6,391 bases of DNA from UBA6115 sp964534515 (GTDB lineage: Bacteria > Bacillota > Clostridia > Christensenellales > Aristaeellaceae): assembly GCA_964534515.1 (NCBI GenBank), contig CAZHPW010000103.1, positions 1-6,391 of the forward strand, in the 5' to 3' direction. Under the pieces are notes generated by a model that saw only the letters and a program-made list of their open reading frames with translations, was not told where the DNA came from and ran no database searches. Position numbers and translations under genes: made by a program. Every line of letters starts with the position of its first letter. Within the stretch, counting starts at the first letter, position 1. Positions 6,054 through 6,391 of the stretch are shown in pieces.

Positions 6054-6391
6054 TTAACCTTTCGTGGTCAGCTTTTTGGCAATCAGGGAGGACAGGGCGT
6101 TCATGAGCACCACGATAACGAGGAGCACAACCGCAACCGCAAAGGCTTCATTGATGAAGCGGCCTTCCTGCTGGAGTTGGTAGAGGTGAACAGAGAGGGT
6201 GCGGCCGGACTCGGACAACTCAGCGATGCGCGTCGCGGTGCCCGAGGTGTAAATGAGGGCGGCGGTCTCCCCGGAAATGCGGCCGATGGACAAGAGCACC
6301 GCGGCCAAAATGCCAGGCATCGCGACCGGGAGCACAATGCGGATGGTGGTGCGCAGCTTGCCGGCGCCCAGGCCGTAGCTGCCCTCGCGGT
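6054..6391 (-). CDS. pstA: Phosphate ABC transporter permease PstA, C-terminal part (runs off right edge)
   Basis: The last 112 residues of PstA can be read; the frame is open to the right edge of the window, so the gene's start lies outside. It opens with REGSYGLGAGKLRTTIRIVLP, the cytoplasmic EAA loop of binding-protein-dependent permeases that docks on the ATPase; the PstA-like form has SYxLGA instead of the general EAA sequence. Then come a hydrophobic helix (AMPGILAAVLLSIGRISGET, with the GRxxGETA motif conserved in PstA/PstC), a loop containing LSVHLYQL, and a final membrane helix of about 20 residues (AFAVAVVLLVIVVLMNALSS) before a basic tail. Initiation at a GTG near 6335 would be internal to the EAA loop and is not the real start. 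Together with PstC, presumably encoded further right, it forms the membrane channel for phosphate. Confidence 0.93.
   Translation of the reverse strand, partial: REGSYGLGAGKLRTTIRIVLPVAMPGILAAVLLSIGRISGETAALIYTSGTATRIAELSESGRTLSVHLYQLQQEGRFINEAFAVAVVLLVIVVLMNALSSLIAKKLTTKG

Overview
The window is 6.4 kb of dense bacterial DNA that reads most like a Gram-positive, probably anaerobic Firmicutes/Clostridia chromosome. That placement rests on three things: the Pst-PhoU-PhoP-PhoR gene order with a Bacillus/Clostridium-type PhoR (large extracytoplasmic domain, PAS, HisKA, HATPase), strong AGGAGG-type ribosome binding sites including one in front of a TTG start, and a DUF1653 gene. The coding DNA looks moderately GC-rich and the one large intergenic region is clearly more AT-rich. 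No genus can be named from the sequence alone.

Layout, left to right. Positions 1-292 (minus strand) hold the N-terminal 97 residues of a Gfo/Idh/MocA-family NAD-dependent oxidoreductase that runs off the left edge. Positions 293-530 are a divergent intergenic region with a plausible minus-strand promoter whose spacer contains a perfect 7+7 bp inverted repeat, a candidate operator. Positions 531-1967 (plus strand) encode a complete flavoprotein disulfide reductase with the CxxxxC redox pair, most like the mycothione reductase/dihydrolipoyl dehydrogenase branch. A 15-bp-stem intrinsic terminator at 1984-2019 separates it from a convergent operon and, by symmetry, can serve both.

Positions 2029-6391 are a single minus-strand phosphate operon, transcribed from right to left: pstA (3' part only), pstB, phoU, phoP, phoR and a small DUF1653 gene. 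The genes are very tightly packed (gaps or overlaps of +3, -1, -4, +17 and -4 nt), so co-transcription and translational coupling are likely. PstA and PstB are parts of the high-affinity phosphate ABC importer. PhoU links transporter state to the sensor kinase PhoR, which phosphorylates the response regulator PhoP. The genes for the binding protein PstS and the other permease PstC, and the operon promoter, presumably lie beyond the right edge.

I found no mobile element, CRISPR array, tRNA or rRNA, and nothing that I would call a new biological system. The points most worth a second look are the palindrome in the oxidoreductase promoter, the mycothione-reductase-like enzyme of unknown substrate, and the DUF1653 gene translationally coupled to phoR.
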